Source: Sandarakinorhabdus limnophila DSM 17366
GTDB lineage: Bacteria; Pseudomonadota; Alphaproteobacteria; Sphingomonadales; Sphingomonadaceae
DNA length: 64,000 nucleotides
Reading direction: 5' to 3'
NCBI RefSeq assembly: GCF_000420765.1
Contig: NZ_ATVO01000008.1
Location: forward strand, 124,001-188,000
The translations under genes were made by a program, and so were the position numbers. The notes beneath the pieces are model-generated. The model did no database searches. It had not been told where the DNA came from and saw only the letters and a list, made by a program, of their open reading frames with translations. Shown here piece after piece: positions 25,106 to 32,949 of the stretch; positions within the stretch are counted from its first letter, which is position 1, and the number at the start of each line of letters is the position of its first letter.

Positions 25106-25570
25106 TCAGGCCAGCGCTTGGGCAGCGGCCAGCACGGCTTCGGCATGGCCGGGCACCTTCACCTTGCCCCACACTTCGGCGATTTTGCCGTCGCGGCCGA
25201 TCAAGAAGGTGGCGCGCTCGATCCCCATATACTTCTTGCCGTACATGGATTTTTCCACCCACGTGCCATAAGCCTCCGTCACGTCGCCGGGGTCGCTGCC
25301 CAGCAGCACGGTCAGGCCGTGCTTGGCGCGAAACTTGGCGTGGCTGGCAACGCTGTCGCGCGACACGCCCACCACCACCGTATCGGCAGCGTCAAAGTCG
25401 GCCTTCAGCGCCGAAAACGCCTTGCCTTCGTTGGTGCAGCCCGGCGTGTCGTCCTTGGGATAGAAATAGAGCACCAACTTCTTGCCGGCGAATTCGCCAA
25501 GGCTGATCGGGCCCGTGTCGCCGTCCATCGTAAAGGCCGGGGCAGCGGTTCCGGGGGTGGGCATGGTCAT
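25106..25570 (-). CDS. bcp: Thioredoxin-dependent thiol peroxidase (PrxQ/Bcp type)
   Basis: This 154-residue peroxiredoxin reduces hydroperoxides. The peroxidatic cysteine is C45 in YPKDDTPGCTNEGKAF, with the family motif FLIGRDGKIAEVW later. E. coli Bcp has a resolving cysteine five residues after the peroxidatic one. Here that position is not cysteine and no other cysteine is present, so this is a 1-Cys form that needs an external thiol. The start overlaps the glnE stop by 4 bp, so the two are co-translated. Confidence 0.93.
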   Translation of the reverse strand: MTMPTPGTAAPAFTMDGDTGPISLGEFAGKKLVLYFYPKDDTPGCTNEGKAFSALKADFDAADTVVVGVSRDSVASHAKFRAKHGLTVLLGSDPGDVTEAYGTWVEKSMYGKKYMGIERATFLIGRDGKIAEVWGKVKVPGHAEAVLAAAQALA

Positions 25571-28314
25571 TTCTCATCTCCTTGGCTGAACACCTCTGCC
25601 CATGCCATGCGCACGGCCTGTCTGGCGATGGCCAGTTGCTCGGTGAAGCCGGTGAAATTTGCCGCAGCCAGCGCCCGCGCCAATATCGCCTGCACCGGTT
25701 CGGGCAGCGTATCGGGCACCCGGGCGCCGGCAAACAGCAGCCGCAGCCAGATCAGCGTACGCGCCAGGAAATCATGCGCAGGCTTCAGATCGGCCGGCAG
25801 CAATCCAGCGGCGATAAGCTCATCCAGCGCCACCGGCAGCTCCGGCGACAAGCCCTGCCCGCTGGCGAGCTGCCGGAAATGCACGATGAATTCCAGATCA
25901 ACCATGCCGCCCGCGGCCAGCTTCACGTCGAACCGGCCCTGCGGCGGCTTGGCGGCGGCCATGTCTGCCCGCATCGCCAGCACAGCCTTGCGCAAGGTTG
26001 GTACATCGCGCGGGGCGGCCAGCACGTCGGCAATCACCGCCTGCGCCGCCGCCACCGGCCCGGCCACCACGCGAGCGCGGGTCAGGGCCATATGCTCCCA
26101 GCTTTCCGCCTCCTCGCGCTGATAGCGGGCGAAACTGTCGATGGAGAGCGCCAGATTGCCCTTCGCTCCCCATGGTCGCAGCCGCGTGTCCACCTCATAC
26201 AGCGCGCCGGCAGCGGTCGGCACCGAAAGCGCCGTCACCAGCCGCGCCGCCAGCCGGTTGAAATAGGTGGCAGCCGGCAGCGGCTTGGTCCCATCCGAAA
26301 GCGTTTCGTGGTGGCCGGTGAACAGGAACACCAGATCAAGATCGCTGGCGTGCGTCATCGCCCGGCCGCCGTGCCGGCCCAGCGCCAGCACCACCAGTTC
26401 GCCGCCCGGCACGCGGCCATGGCTGCGAGCGAACTCCTCTGCCACCGCCGGCGCCAGATTCTGCACGGCGGCATCGGCGAGATCCGCCAGGCTGCGCCCC
26501 ACGGCGAGCGCGCCGGCATGGCCTTCGATCAGTTGTGCGCCCAGCTGGAACCGCACTTCCGCCGTCCAGCGCCGCACCCGGTCCAGCCGCTCTTCCAGCC
26601 CGGCGTCGCGGCACAGGCTGGCGAGTTCCGCGGCCAGTTGCGTCGCATCAGGCAACGGTGCGAAGGCATCGGGGGACAGCATCACATCGAACAGCGCCGG
26701 ATCACGGGCCAGTGCTTCGGCCAGCACCGGCGTGATGCCCACCAGATTGCCGAGCAGGCCAACCAGGCGCGGATTGGCGCGCAGCAGCGCAAAGAATTGG
26801 GCGCCGGCCGGCAATCCCGCCAGCAAGCCATCCAGACGGTGCGCCGCCGTGGCCGGATCGGCCGCCGCCGCCAGCCGGGCCAGCAACAAGGGCAGCACCG
26901 CTTCGAAATCGGCACGGGCCGATTCACTTTTCAGCGCGCGATATTTGCCCTGCCGCCAATTGGCGATCAGCGGCGCAAGCAACTTGGCGAGGCCGGGGTG
27001 ATGCTGCTTCAGCCACGGCTTGGGATCGGCCGGTACCGCCGTTGCGTCCGGCGTGGCGGCGCGGATCAGCCGGTCATAGGATGTGGCAACCGGATCGGTG
27101 ATCGCGCTCAATCGGGCTTCCAGCGCCTTGGCATCCTTGCAGCCGCACAGGCGGGCCACGGCGTGGCGATCGGCGATCAGGCGCGGGATGGCGTGGGTCT
27201 GCTCATCGCGGCGCATCTGCAGCCGATGTTCCAGCGTGCGCAGCGCCCGGTAGCTGGTGGCCAGCCGCGCCGCTTCCGCCTCTGGCACATGGCCGGCAGC
27301 GGCCAGCGCGGCGAGACCATCAAGCGTCGCCGGGCAGCGCAATTCAGGGTCGCGCCCGCCCCAGATCAGCTGGTTGATCTGGGCGAAGAATTCCACTTCG
27401 CGGATGCCCCCGCGCCCACGCTTCAGATCAAAGCCCGGGCCAATGGCCTGCCCGCCTTCGAAATGATCGCGGATGCGCAAGCTCACCGACTGGATGTCGC
27501 GCACCGCCGTGTAATCCAGACTGCGCCGCCACACGAAGGGCCGGATGCGGGCAAGGAATTCCGCGCCCATGGCCACGTCGCCCCCCACGGCGCGGGCGCG
27601 AATGAAGGCGACCCGTTCCCAGGTCAGCGCTTCGGATTGGTAATAATGTTCGGCCGCCGCCAGGCTGATCGACATCGGCGTGATCTCGCTCGCCGGGCGC
27701 AGCCGCAGATCAATCCGGGCGACATAGCCATCAGGCGTCAGATCATTCAGGATCGCCACCGCCCGCCGCACGATGCGCACGGCGGCCTCGCCGGGATCTT
27801 CGCTGCCCCGGCACGGCACCAATTCGGGATCGTGCAGGAAGATCAGATCGGCATCGCTGCTGTAGTTCAGTTCACGGCTGCCCAGCTTGCCCAGCGCCAG
27901 CGCCACCACCCCGCGATTGGGCGCACCGCGTTCGGCCAGTGCGGCGGCGATGGCGGCATCGATGGCGCGATCGTTAAAGTCCGAAAGCGCCGCCGTCACC
28001 TGCTCCAGCGGCCACAGCCCGGCCAGATCGGCCAGCGCAACCACCAGCGCCACATCGCGCCGGGCGGTGCGCAGGCGCGGCATGATCGGCTGCGCATCGT
28101 CTGCCGCCAGCGCCAGCGCGGCGGCGAGGGCCGCGTCCAGCCCGGCAGCAGCGAGCGTTGCCAGCGTTGCTTGCCGGCCGCGGATCAACCCCTTCAGAAA
28201 CGGCGCATCGGCCCAGGCGGCAACCGCTGCGTTGGTGAGCGCGGGCGACAGACCAGCCGGCAGCAGCGGTGCCAGATCAGGCGGCGACACAGTTGCAGGC
28301 AAGGCAAACTCCAT
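25567..28314 (-). CDS. glnE: Bifunctional glutamine synthetase adenylyltransferase / adenylyl-removing enzyme
   Basis: This 915-residue protein adds or removes AMP on glutamine synthetase in response to nitrogen status through PII. It carries two nucleotidyltransferase domains: the N-terminal one with NYSSDADLIFLHD (around 155) and the C-terminal one with THASDLDLVFLFTGHHE (around 665). The acidic pairs are intact in both, so both activities are plausible. The length is typical. bcp is translationally coupled downstream. The 70-bp spacer to the divergent entericidin-like gene should hold promoters for both. Confidence 0.96.
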   Translation of the reverse strand: MEFALPATVSPPDLAPLLPAGLSPALTNAAVAAWADAPFLKGLIRGRQATLATLAAAGLDAALAAALALAADDAQPIMPRLRTARRDVALVVALADLAGLWPLEQVTAALSDFNDRAIDAAIAAALAERGAPNRGVVALALGKLGSRELNYSSDADLIFLHDPELVPCRGSEDPGEAAVRIVRRAVAILNDLTPDGYVARIDLRLRPASEITPMSISLAAAEHYYQSEALTWERVAFIRARAVGGDVAMGAEFLARIRPFVWRRSLDYTAVRDIQSVSLRIRDHFEGGQAIGPGFDLKRGRGGIREVEFFAQINQLIWGGRDPELRCPATLDGLAALAAAGHVPEAEAARLATSYRALRTLEHRLQMRRDEQTHAIPRLIADRHAVARLCGCKDAKALEARLSAITDPVATSYDRLIRAATPDATAVPADPKPWLKQHHPGLAKLLAPLIANWRQGKYRALKSESARADFEAVLPLLLARLAAAADPATAAHRLDGLLAGLPAGAQFFALLRANPRLVGLLGNLVGITPVLAEALARDPALFDVMLSPDAFAPLPDATQLAAELASLCRDAGLEERLDRVRRWTAEVRFQLGAQLIEGHAGALAVGRSLADLADAAVQNLAPAVAEEFARSHGRVPGGELVVLALGRHGGRAMTHASDLDLVFLFTGHHETLSDGTKPLPAATYFNRLAARLVTALSVPTAAGALYEVDTRLRPWGAKGNLALSIDSFARYQREEAESWEHMALTRARVVAGPVAAAQAVIADVLAAPRDVPTLRKAVLAMRADMAAAKPPQGRFDVKLAAGGMVDLEFIVHFRQLASGQGLSPELPVALDELIAAGLLPADLKPAHDFLARTLIWLRLLFAGARVPDTLPEPVQAILARALAAANFTGFTEQLAIARQAVRMAWAEVFSQGDEK

Positions 28315-28384
28315 GTCACCCTGATGCCAGTGCGTTCAGCCGCCAGCAAGCCGCGTCGCGGCATGCGGGGCCAACAGGAGAGCC

Positions 28385-28519
28385 ATGATGAATTTGCGTT
28401 TGGGATTGCTGGCAGCACTGATGCTGCTCACCGCCTGCAACACCATTCAGGGCGCCGGCCGCGACATCAAGAGCGTGGGCCAGGTGATCGACAAGTCGGC
28501 CGGCGCCGCCAAGGATTAA
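28385..28519 (+). CDS. Entericidin A/B-family small lipoprotein
   Basis: This 44-codon gene encodes a basic, hydrophobic N-terminus and a lipobox ending L-T-A-C18, followed by NTIQGAGRDIKSVGQVIDKS and an alanine-rich end. The N-T-x-x-G-x-G-x-D-I after the lipid cysteine is the entericidin signature. These are small envelope lipoproteins, in E. coli a toxin/antidote pair; here only one copy is seen. AGGAG at 28376-28380 gives better spacing to the second ATG at 28388. The TAA stop shares a TTAA palindrome with the convergent tatC stop. Confidence 0.85.
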   Translation: MMNLRLGLLAALMLLTACNTIQGAGRDIKSVGQVIDKSAGAAKD

Positions 28520-29322
28520 GCGGCGCTTTCGCTCGACTGTTCAGCCGCGGCCACCTTGGCCCGGCGCTTTTCGGTGAACCAGATGCCGATGATCGAGATT
28601 TCGTAGAGCAACATCAGCGGGATCGCCAGCGCGACCTGGCTCCACAGATCGGGCGGGGTGAGCACGGCGGCCACCACGAAACTCGCCACCACGGCATAGC
28701 GGCGGCCGGCAATCAGCTGCTTGCGGTTGATGATGCCCGCCCGTTCAAGCAGCATGAGCAGCACCGGCAACAGGAAGGCCACGCCAAAGGCGAGGATCAT
28801 GCTCATCACCAGATCGAGATATTCACCCATCGCCGGCAGCGCTTCGCGGTTGATACCGTTCACCCCCCCCAGCTGCTGGAAGCCCAGGAAGAAGCGGAAA
28901 GCCGCCGGCATCACGCCATAATAGGCCAGCGCCGCGCCGCAGGTGAACAGGACCGGCGTTGCAGCCAGAAAGGGCAGCAGCGCCCGCTGTTCCTTCTTGT
29001 AGAGGCCGGGCGCCACGAAGCGCCACAGTTCGTTGGCAATCAACGGAAAGGCGATGCAGATGCCGGCAAAGGCCGCCACACGGATCTCGACGAAGAACGC
29101 CTCATACAGCTTGGTGTAAATCAAACGCGCGCCGCTGCCCGAGGCATCGACCAGCGGCTGCACCAGGAAATCGAAGATGCGCCCGGCCTGGCTGAAACAC
29201 GCTGCAAAGGCGATGACGAAATAGACGACACAGCGCAGCAGGCGGCCGCGCAATTCGATGAGATGATCGAGCAGCGGCGCCTTGCTGGCGTCGATATCGC
29301 TGCGGTCAACCTCGTCTGTCAT
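28516..29322 (-). CDS. tatC: Twin-arginine translocase subunit TatC
   Basis: This 268-residue inner-membrane protein has six predicted transmembrane segments. It carries the N-terminal LLDHLIELRGRLLRC motif that binds Tat signal peptides and the loop FAGICIAFPLIANELWRFVAPGLYKKE. TatC with TatB forms the receptor for folded, RR-signal proteins. It overlaps tatB by ATGA. Its stop shares TTAA with the convergent entericidin-like gene. Confidence 0.97.
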   Translation of the reverse strand: MTDEVDRSDIDASKAPLLDHLIELRGRLLRCVVYFVIAFAACFSQAGRIFDFLVQPLVDASGSGARLIYTKLYEAFFVEIRVAAFAGICIAFPLIANELWRFVAPGLYKKEQRALLPFLAATPVLFTCGAALAYYGVMPAAFRFFLGFQQLGGVNGINREALPAMGEYLDLVMSMILAFGVAFLLPVLLMLLERAGIINRKQLIAGRRYAVVASFVVAAVLTPPDLWSQVALAIPLMLLYEISIIGIWFTEKRRAKVAAAEQSSESAA

Positions 29323-29738
29323 GCCGCTTCGCCCGTGGCGGCCGGCTTCTTGGCGCGCGGCTTGCGGGGCTTCTTCACGGGCGGCGCGGCTTCGGCAGCA
29401 GGCGGGGTTTCAACCGTGGCTTCGGGCGGTGCCACCGGCCACGGATCATAGCTCGGCTCTGCGGGCACCGGCCCGGACAGATCGGGCAGCATGTTTTCCG
29501 GCAGCGCCGTGGCCTTCATGATCGCGTCGTTCTGCTGCGCCCACAATTTCTGCATCTCTTCCAGTTCGGCTTCGCGCATCATCGCATCGAAACCGCTGCG
29601 CATGTGGCGGCTCATGGCGCGGGCCTTGCCCACCCATTGGCCAACCCAGCGCATGGCCCTGGGCAGGTCTTTCGGGCCGATGACCAGCAGGGCCACCAGC
29701 GCAATGAGCATCAGCTCGGAAGAATCAATGCCAAACAT
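29319..29738 (-). CDS. tatB: Sec-independent protein translocase TatB
   Basis: This 139-residue protein has an N-terminal membrane helix (MFGIDSSELMLIALVALLV), the hinge IGPKDLPRAMRWVG, an amphipathic helix to about residue 75, and a variable proline/lysine-rich tail. The acidic residue in the membrane helix (E8) is the TatB hallmark. It lies between tatA and tatC in the standard order. Confidence 0.95.
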   Translation of the reverse strand: MFGIDSSELMLIALVALLVIGPKDLPRAMRWVGQWVGKARAMSRHMRSGFDAMMREAELEEMQKLWAQQNDAIMKATALPENMLPDLSGPVPAEPSYDPWPVAPPEATVETPPAAEAAPPVKKPRKPRAKKPAATGEAA

Positions 29739-29787
29739 CGTGTGACTTTGCGGGTCTTTGGGCGGGCCTCAGCCCCGTATCGTCGGG

Positions 29788-30018
29788 TCAGCCGCGGGCG
29801 TCTTCAACCGGGGATTTTGCCGGAGCCTGGCTGTTCTGCGTCACCTGCGGCGGCGGCGCGGCCGGGCTGCCGGGCGCGGCTTCATCGTTCAGCCCCTTCT
29901 TGAAGCTGTTGATACCCTTGGCGAAATCACCCATCAGATCGGAAATGCGGCCACGGCCGAACAACAGCACGATGACCAGGATGACCACCAGCCAATGCGT
30001 GAGGCTGAACGAACCCAT
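29788..30018 (-). CDS. tatA: Twin-arginine translocase subunit TatA
   Basis: This 76-residue protein has the membrane helix [16 protein letters not shown], the conserved F-G hinge, and an amphipathic helix ([14 protein letters not shown]). TatA oligomers form the Tat pore. It is the first gene of tatABC, with 49 bp to tatB. The MDR oxidoreductase gene lies upstream, on the same strand beyond an 87-bp spacer. Confidence 0.95.
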   Translation of the reverse strand: MGSFSLTHWLVVILVIVLLFGRGRISDLMGDFAKGINSFKKGLNDEAAPGSPAAPPPQVTQNSQAPAKSPVEDARG

Positions 30019-30105
30019 GATGTGTAACCCTTAACGTTGTGCGGGATGAACCCGTTTCCTTTACGCCTAGGCGCGCGGCTTTGCCAGTGTTTGCACGTGC
30101 GCCTG

Positions 30106-31116
30106 TCAGACGCGGATCAGCCGCCGCCCAAAACTCTGGCCGGTGAACAGCCCGCTGAACGCCGCCGGCAGGCTGGCCAGCCCGTCGAAAATCTCCTCGC
30201 GATACTTCACCTGGCCAGCGAGGATCATCCCGGCCAATTCGGCCTGCGCGGCGGGGAAGCCCGGCATGTCATCAAACACCACCATGCCTTCCATGCGCAG
30301 CCGCTTGCCGATGAATTCGCGCGTGTTGTGGATGCCCGGCGCTTCCTGCGGCGTCAGGTTGTAGTCCGCCACCTGGCCCGAAATCACGATCCGCCCCTTC
30401 ATGCGCATCACCGGCAACGCACGGTCCACACTGGCGTTGCCGACATTGTCGAACAGCACATCCCAGCCATCGGCACTTGCGGCGGCGAACTGCGCGTCGA
30501 AATCGGCCGCCTTGTAGTCCAGCGCCGCATCGAACCCGCATTCCTCCACCAACCAGCGGCATTTCTCCGCGCCGCCGGCAATGCCCGTGACATTGGATGC
30601 ACCCCAGATCTTCGCCAACTGCCCCGCCGTCGCGCCCACCGGTCCGGCGGCGCTCGTCACCAGCACCCGCTCTCCGGCCTGCAACTGCGCCACGCGCTTC
30701 AGGCCAAACCACGCCGTCATCCCCGGCACACCCAAGATGCCGTTCCACAGGCTGAGCGGCACATCCAGATCCGGCACCTTGGCCAGATAACCGCGCCCGT
30801 TCGACACCATGTGCGTCGCCCAACCGGTGCCCATCACCTTTTCACCAGCCGCAAACTTCGGATGGCGGCTCTCGATCACCTCCCCCACCGCAAAGCCGTC
30901 GACCATCTGCCCCGGCTGCAACGGCGGCGCATAGGAAGCCCCGGGCGACAACCGCGACCGCGTGCCCGGATCGCAGCTGATGAAGCGGTTGGCGATCAAC
31001 AACTGGCCTTCCGCCAGTTCCGGGATCGGCAGCGTTTCGATCCGGAAATCCTCCGAGCTGGGTGCGCCCACAATATGCCGCGCCAACACGATGCGTTCCA
31101 TTTGCCCCGTCGTCAT
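30106..31116 (-). CDS. NADP-dependent MDR-family oxidoreductase (2-alkenal reductase/CurA-like)
   Basis: This 336-residue zinc-free medium-chain dehydrogenase/reductase begins with RIETLPIPELAEGQLLIANRFISCDPGTRSR and carries the coenzyme motif VLVTSAAGPVGATAGQLAKIWGA. The leukotriene B4 dehydrogenase/CurA features are the DPGTRSRL stretch, GIPGM-like GVPGMTAWFGL, and ISGQVADYN with the later RMEGMVVFD. It likely reduces alpha,beta-unsaturated carbonyls. It is divergent from the VOC gene across 32 bp. Confidence 0.88.
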   Translation of the reverse strand: MTTGQMERIVLARHIVGAPSSEDFRIETLPIPELAEGQLLIANRFISCDPGTRSRLSPGASYAPPLQPGQMVDGFAVGEVIESRHPKFAAGEKVMGTGWATHMVSNGRGYLAKVPDLDVPLSLWNGILGVPGMTAWFGLKRVAQLQAGERVLVTSAAGPVGATAGQLAKIWGASNVTGIAGGAEKCRWLVEECGFDAALDYKAADFDAQFAAASADGWDVLFDNVGNASVDRALPVMRMKGRIVISGQVADYNLTPQEAPGIHNTREFIGKRLRMEGMVVFDDMPGFPAAQAELAGMILAGQVKYREEIFDGLASLPAAFSGLFTGQSFGRRLIRV

Positions 31117-31148
31117 GCCAGTCTCATCCCCATCAACAGGAGCCCATC

Positions 31149-31574
31149 ATGGACCAACGCATCAGCATCGTCACCCTCGGAACCGACGATCTCCCCCGCG
31201 CCGTCGCCTTCTGGGAAGCCATGGGCTGGCCACGCAAGGCCCGCAAATTCGACGCCATCGCCATGTTCCAATGCGGCGGCCTCGCCTTCGCGATCTACCC
31301 GTTCGACAAACTAGCCGAAGATTGCGGGATGACCGATCGTGGCCCCGGCTTCGGCGGCTTCACTCTCGCCCACAATGTCAGCAGCAAAGCCGAAGTGGAC
31401 GCCCTCCTCGCCCGCGCCGTCGCCAATGGAGCGTCCCTGCAAAAGCCCGCCCACGACGCCTTCTGGGGCGGCTACTCCGGCTATTTCTGCGATCCCGACG
31501 GCCATCCGTGGGAAGTCGTCTACAACCCTTACATGCTGCCCGGCCCAGATGGGGCGGTGACGTTGGCCGACTAG
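31149..31574 (+). CDS. VOC (glyoxalase/bleomycin-resistance fold) family protein
   Basis: This 141-residue protein has the paired beta-alpha-beta-beta-beta motifs of the VOC superfamily: SIVTLGTDDLPRAVAFWEAMGW at the start, and GGYSGYFCDPDGHPWEVVYNPYM near the end. The terminal E of WEVVYNP is a likely metal ligand. Members include isomerases, dioxygenases and resistance proteins; nothing here narrows it. AGGAG precedes the ATG at 31149 by six bases. The TAG stop shares a CTAG with the convergent cinA-type gene. Confidence 0.85.
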   Translation: MDQRISIVTLGTDDLPRAVAFWEAMGWPRKARKFDAIAMFQCGGLAFAIYPFDKLAEDCGMTDRGPGFGGFTLAHNVSSKAEVDALLARAVANGASLQKPAHDAFWGGYSGYFCDPDGHPWEVVYNPYMLPGPDGAVTLAD

Positions 31575-32056
31575 GCCAACTGCTCCCCCAGCAATTCCAG
31601 CGCCGCCATCGCAAACGCCACCATATTGGCCTGTCGGTCACTTGAGCCCGTCGCGATTGTGCGGGCCGCTTGCACGGGCCCGCTCACCGCTAGCACGTCG
31701 TGCCCGGCGGCATGGCCATAGGGATTTCCGTTCGGCCCGGCCGCGCCGGTCTCGCCAATGCCCCAGGTGACGCTGTGCTGTTTGCGGATGGTTTCGGCCA
31801 TGAGCAGCGCGAAGGGTTCGGTGGCGGACATGAAGCCGCGCACATCCTCCCGCCGCAGGCCGAGCAGGCGGTGGCGGGCGCGCGGGGTGTAGACGACCGC
31901 GCCGGCGATATAGAAGGCCGACGCCCCCGGCACAGCCAGCAACGCGGCCGAAATCAGGCCGCCGGCGGCGGATTCGGCCACGGCCACGGTTTCGCCGCGG
32001 GCTTTGAGTTGTGCGCCTACGTGGGCGGCGGTGGCGAACAGCGTATCCAGGCTCAT
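31571..32056 (-). CDS. CinA-family protein (nicotinamide-nucleotide amidohydrolase domain)
   Basis: This 161-residue single-domain CinA C-terminal (PncC-type) protein has the signature VAVAESAAGGLISAALLAVPGASAFYIAG and later GIGETGAAGPNG. PncC hydrolyses NMN to nicotinate mononucleotide and ammonia. The start at 32056 overlaps the methyltransferase stop by ATGA, settling it over a longer frame. It is the last gene of the same-strand run starting at imuA, so it may be SOS co-transcribed. Confidence 0.88.
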   Translation of the reverse strand: MSLDTLFATAAHVGAQLKARGETVAVAESAAGGLISAALLAVPGASAFYIAGAVVYTPRARHRLLGLRREDVRGFMSATEPFALLMAETIRKQHSVTWGIGETGAAGPNGNPYGHAAGHDVLAVSGPVQAARTIATGSSDRQANMVAFAMAALELLGEQLA

Positions 32057-32916
32057 GGCTTTTGCCAGAGGGTGAAACCGAAATGCCATTGCCCCTGCGC
32101 CAATGCAGCGCGATCGGCGGCGACCAGTGCGGCAATGGCCAAGTGATCATCCGGGAAGGCCGGTACGACGACGCCGCCCAATATGTTCATCACCAGCCCG
32201 CCCACTGGGGTAACCGCCGCGCCGAGATGGCGGCGAATCGCGTCGGCAATCTTCTCGCTGTGCGGCGCTTCCGATGGGTCGCGGTGGCGCATGCGCAGAC
32301 GGGTGAGAATGTTCGAATGGCGCACCCGGCGCAGCTTTGTGCCGTGCACGCGATCAATGTCATCGAGCACCCGGTTGCACAGTTCCACCTCGTCGCGCCG
32401 CCATTGCAGGCGGTTGGGGCCGAAATAATCGTTGATCATCAGCCAGCCGCCAGGATTGAGCCGCTCAACACTCCACGCCAGCGCCTGATCGATATCGGGC
32501 ATGTGGTGCAGGCTGTGATCCCAGGTGACAAGATCGAAGCTGCCGGTTTCCTCCACAAAGGCATTGCCGATGCGCGCTTCAAGCCGGTCGCCCACGCTAT
32601 CGGCAGCGGCGCGGCGGCGGGCTTCCGCGGCGCGGGCTTCGGAAAGTTCCCACAGCCGCATTTCGTCCACGATGCCATCGAGCAGCAGCGCGCGTTCCTT
32701 GTCACCCGCGCCGGCGCCCACCGACACGCCGCGGCCCAGCGGCCGACCCGCCGCAGCCGCCAGCGCGATGCGGCAGCCGCGCGAGTTGCCCGGCACGGCC
32801 TGGCCACAGACCTGCCCGTTATAGGTCGCCGTGCAGGCGTCGCTCGACCACCAGTTCACCCGGTCGTTGAGGTCACGCACATGCTTATCCCAGAACTGGC
32901 CCGCGGTGGTTGCCAT
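32053..32916 (-). CDS. Class I SAM-dependent methyltransferase
   Basis: This 287-residue protein has a Rossmann methyltransferase core: a motif-I-like VSVGAGAGDKERALLL, an acidic region around GDRLEARIGNAF, the post-motif VTWDHSLHHMPDIDQAL, and LNPGGWLMINDYFG. The HSLHH stretch is typical of Methyltransf_11/25-type small-molecule enzymes. The substrate is unknown. It follows dnaE2 by 33 bp and overlaps the cinA-type gene by ATGA. Confidence 0.8.
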   Translation of the reverse strand: MATTAGQFWDKHVRDLNDRVNWWSSDACTATYNGQVCGQAVPGNSRGCRIALAAAAGRPLGRGVSVGAGAGDKERALLLDGIVDEMRLWELSEARAAEARRRAAADSVGDRLEARIGNAFVEETGSFDLVTWDHSLHHMPDIDQALAWSVERLNPGGWLMINDYFGPNRLQWRRDEVELCNRVLDDIDRVHGTKLRRVRHSNILTRLRMRHRDPSEAPHSEKIADAIRRHLGAAVTPVGGLVMNILGGVVVPAFPDDHLAIAALVAADRAALAQGQWHFGFTLWQKP

Positions 32917-32949
32917 CTCATCCTCCGGGGCAAAGTGGTGGCACAGCGC

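Noticed and set aside
25582-29451. A 1289-codon open frame on the plus strand opposite glnE and tatC
   Set aside because: It is an antisense shadow caused by high-G+C codon use. Its product is rich in H, Q, R and G with no domain, while glnE, tatC and tatB on the other strand carry clear motifs.
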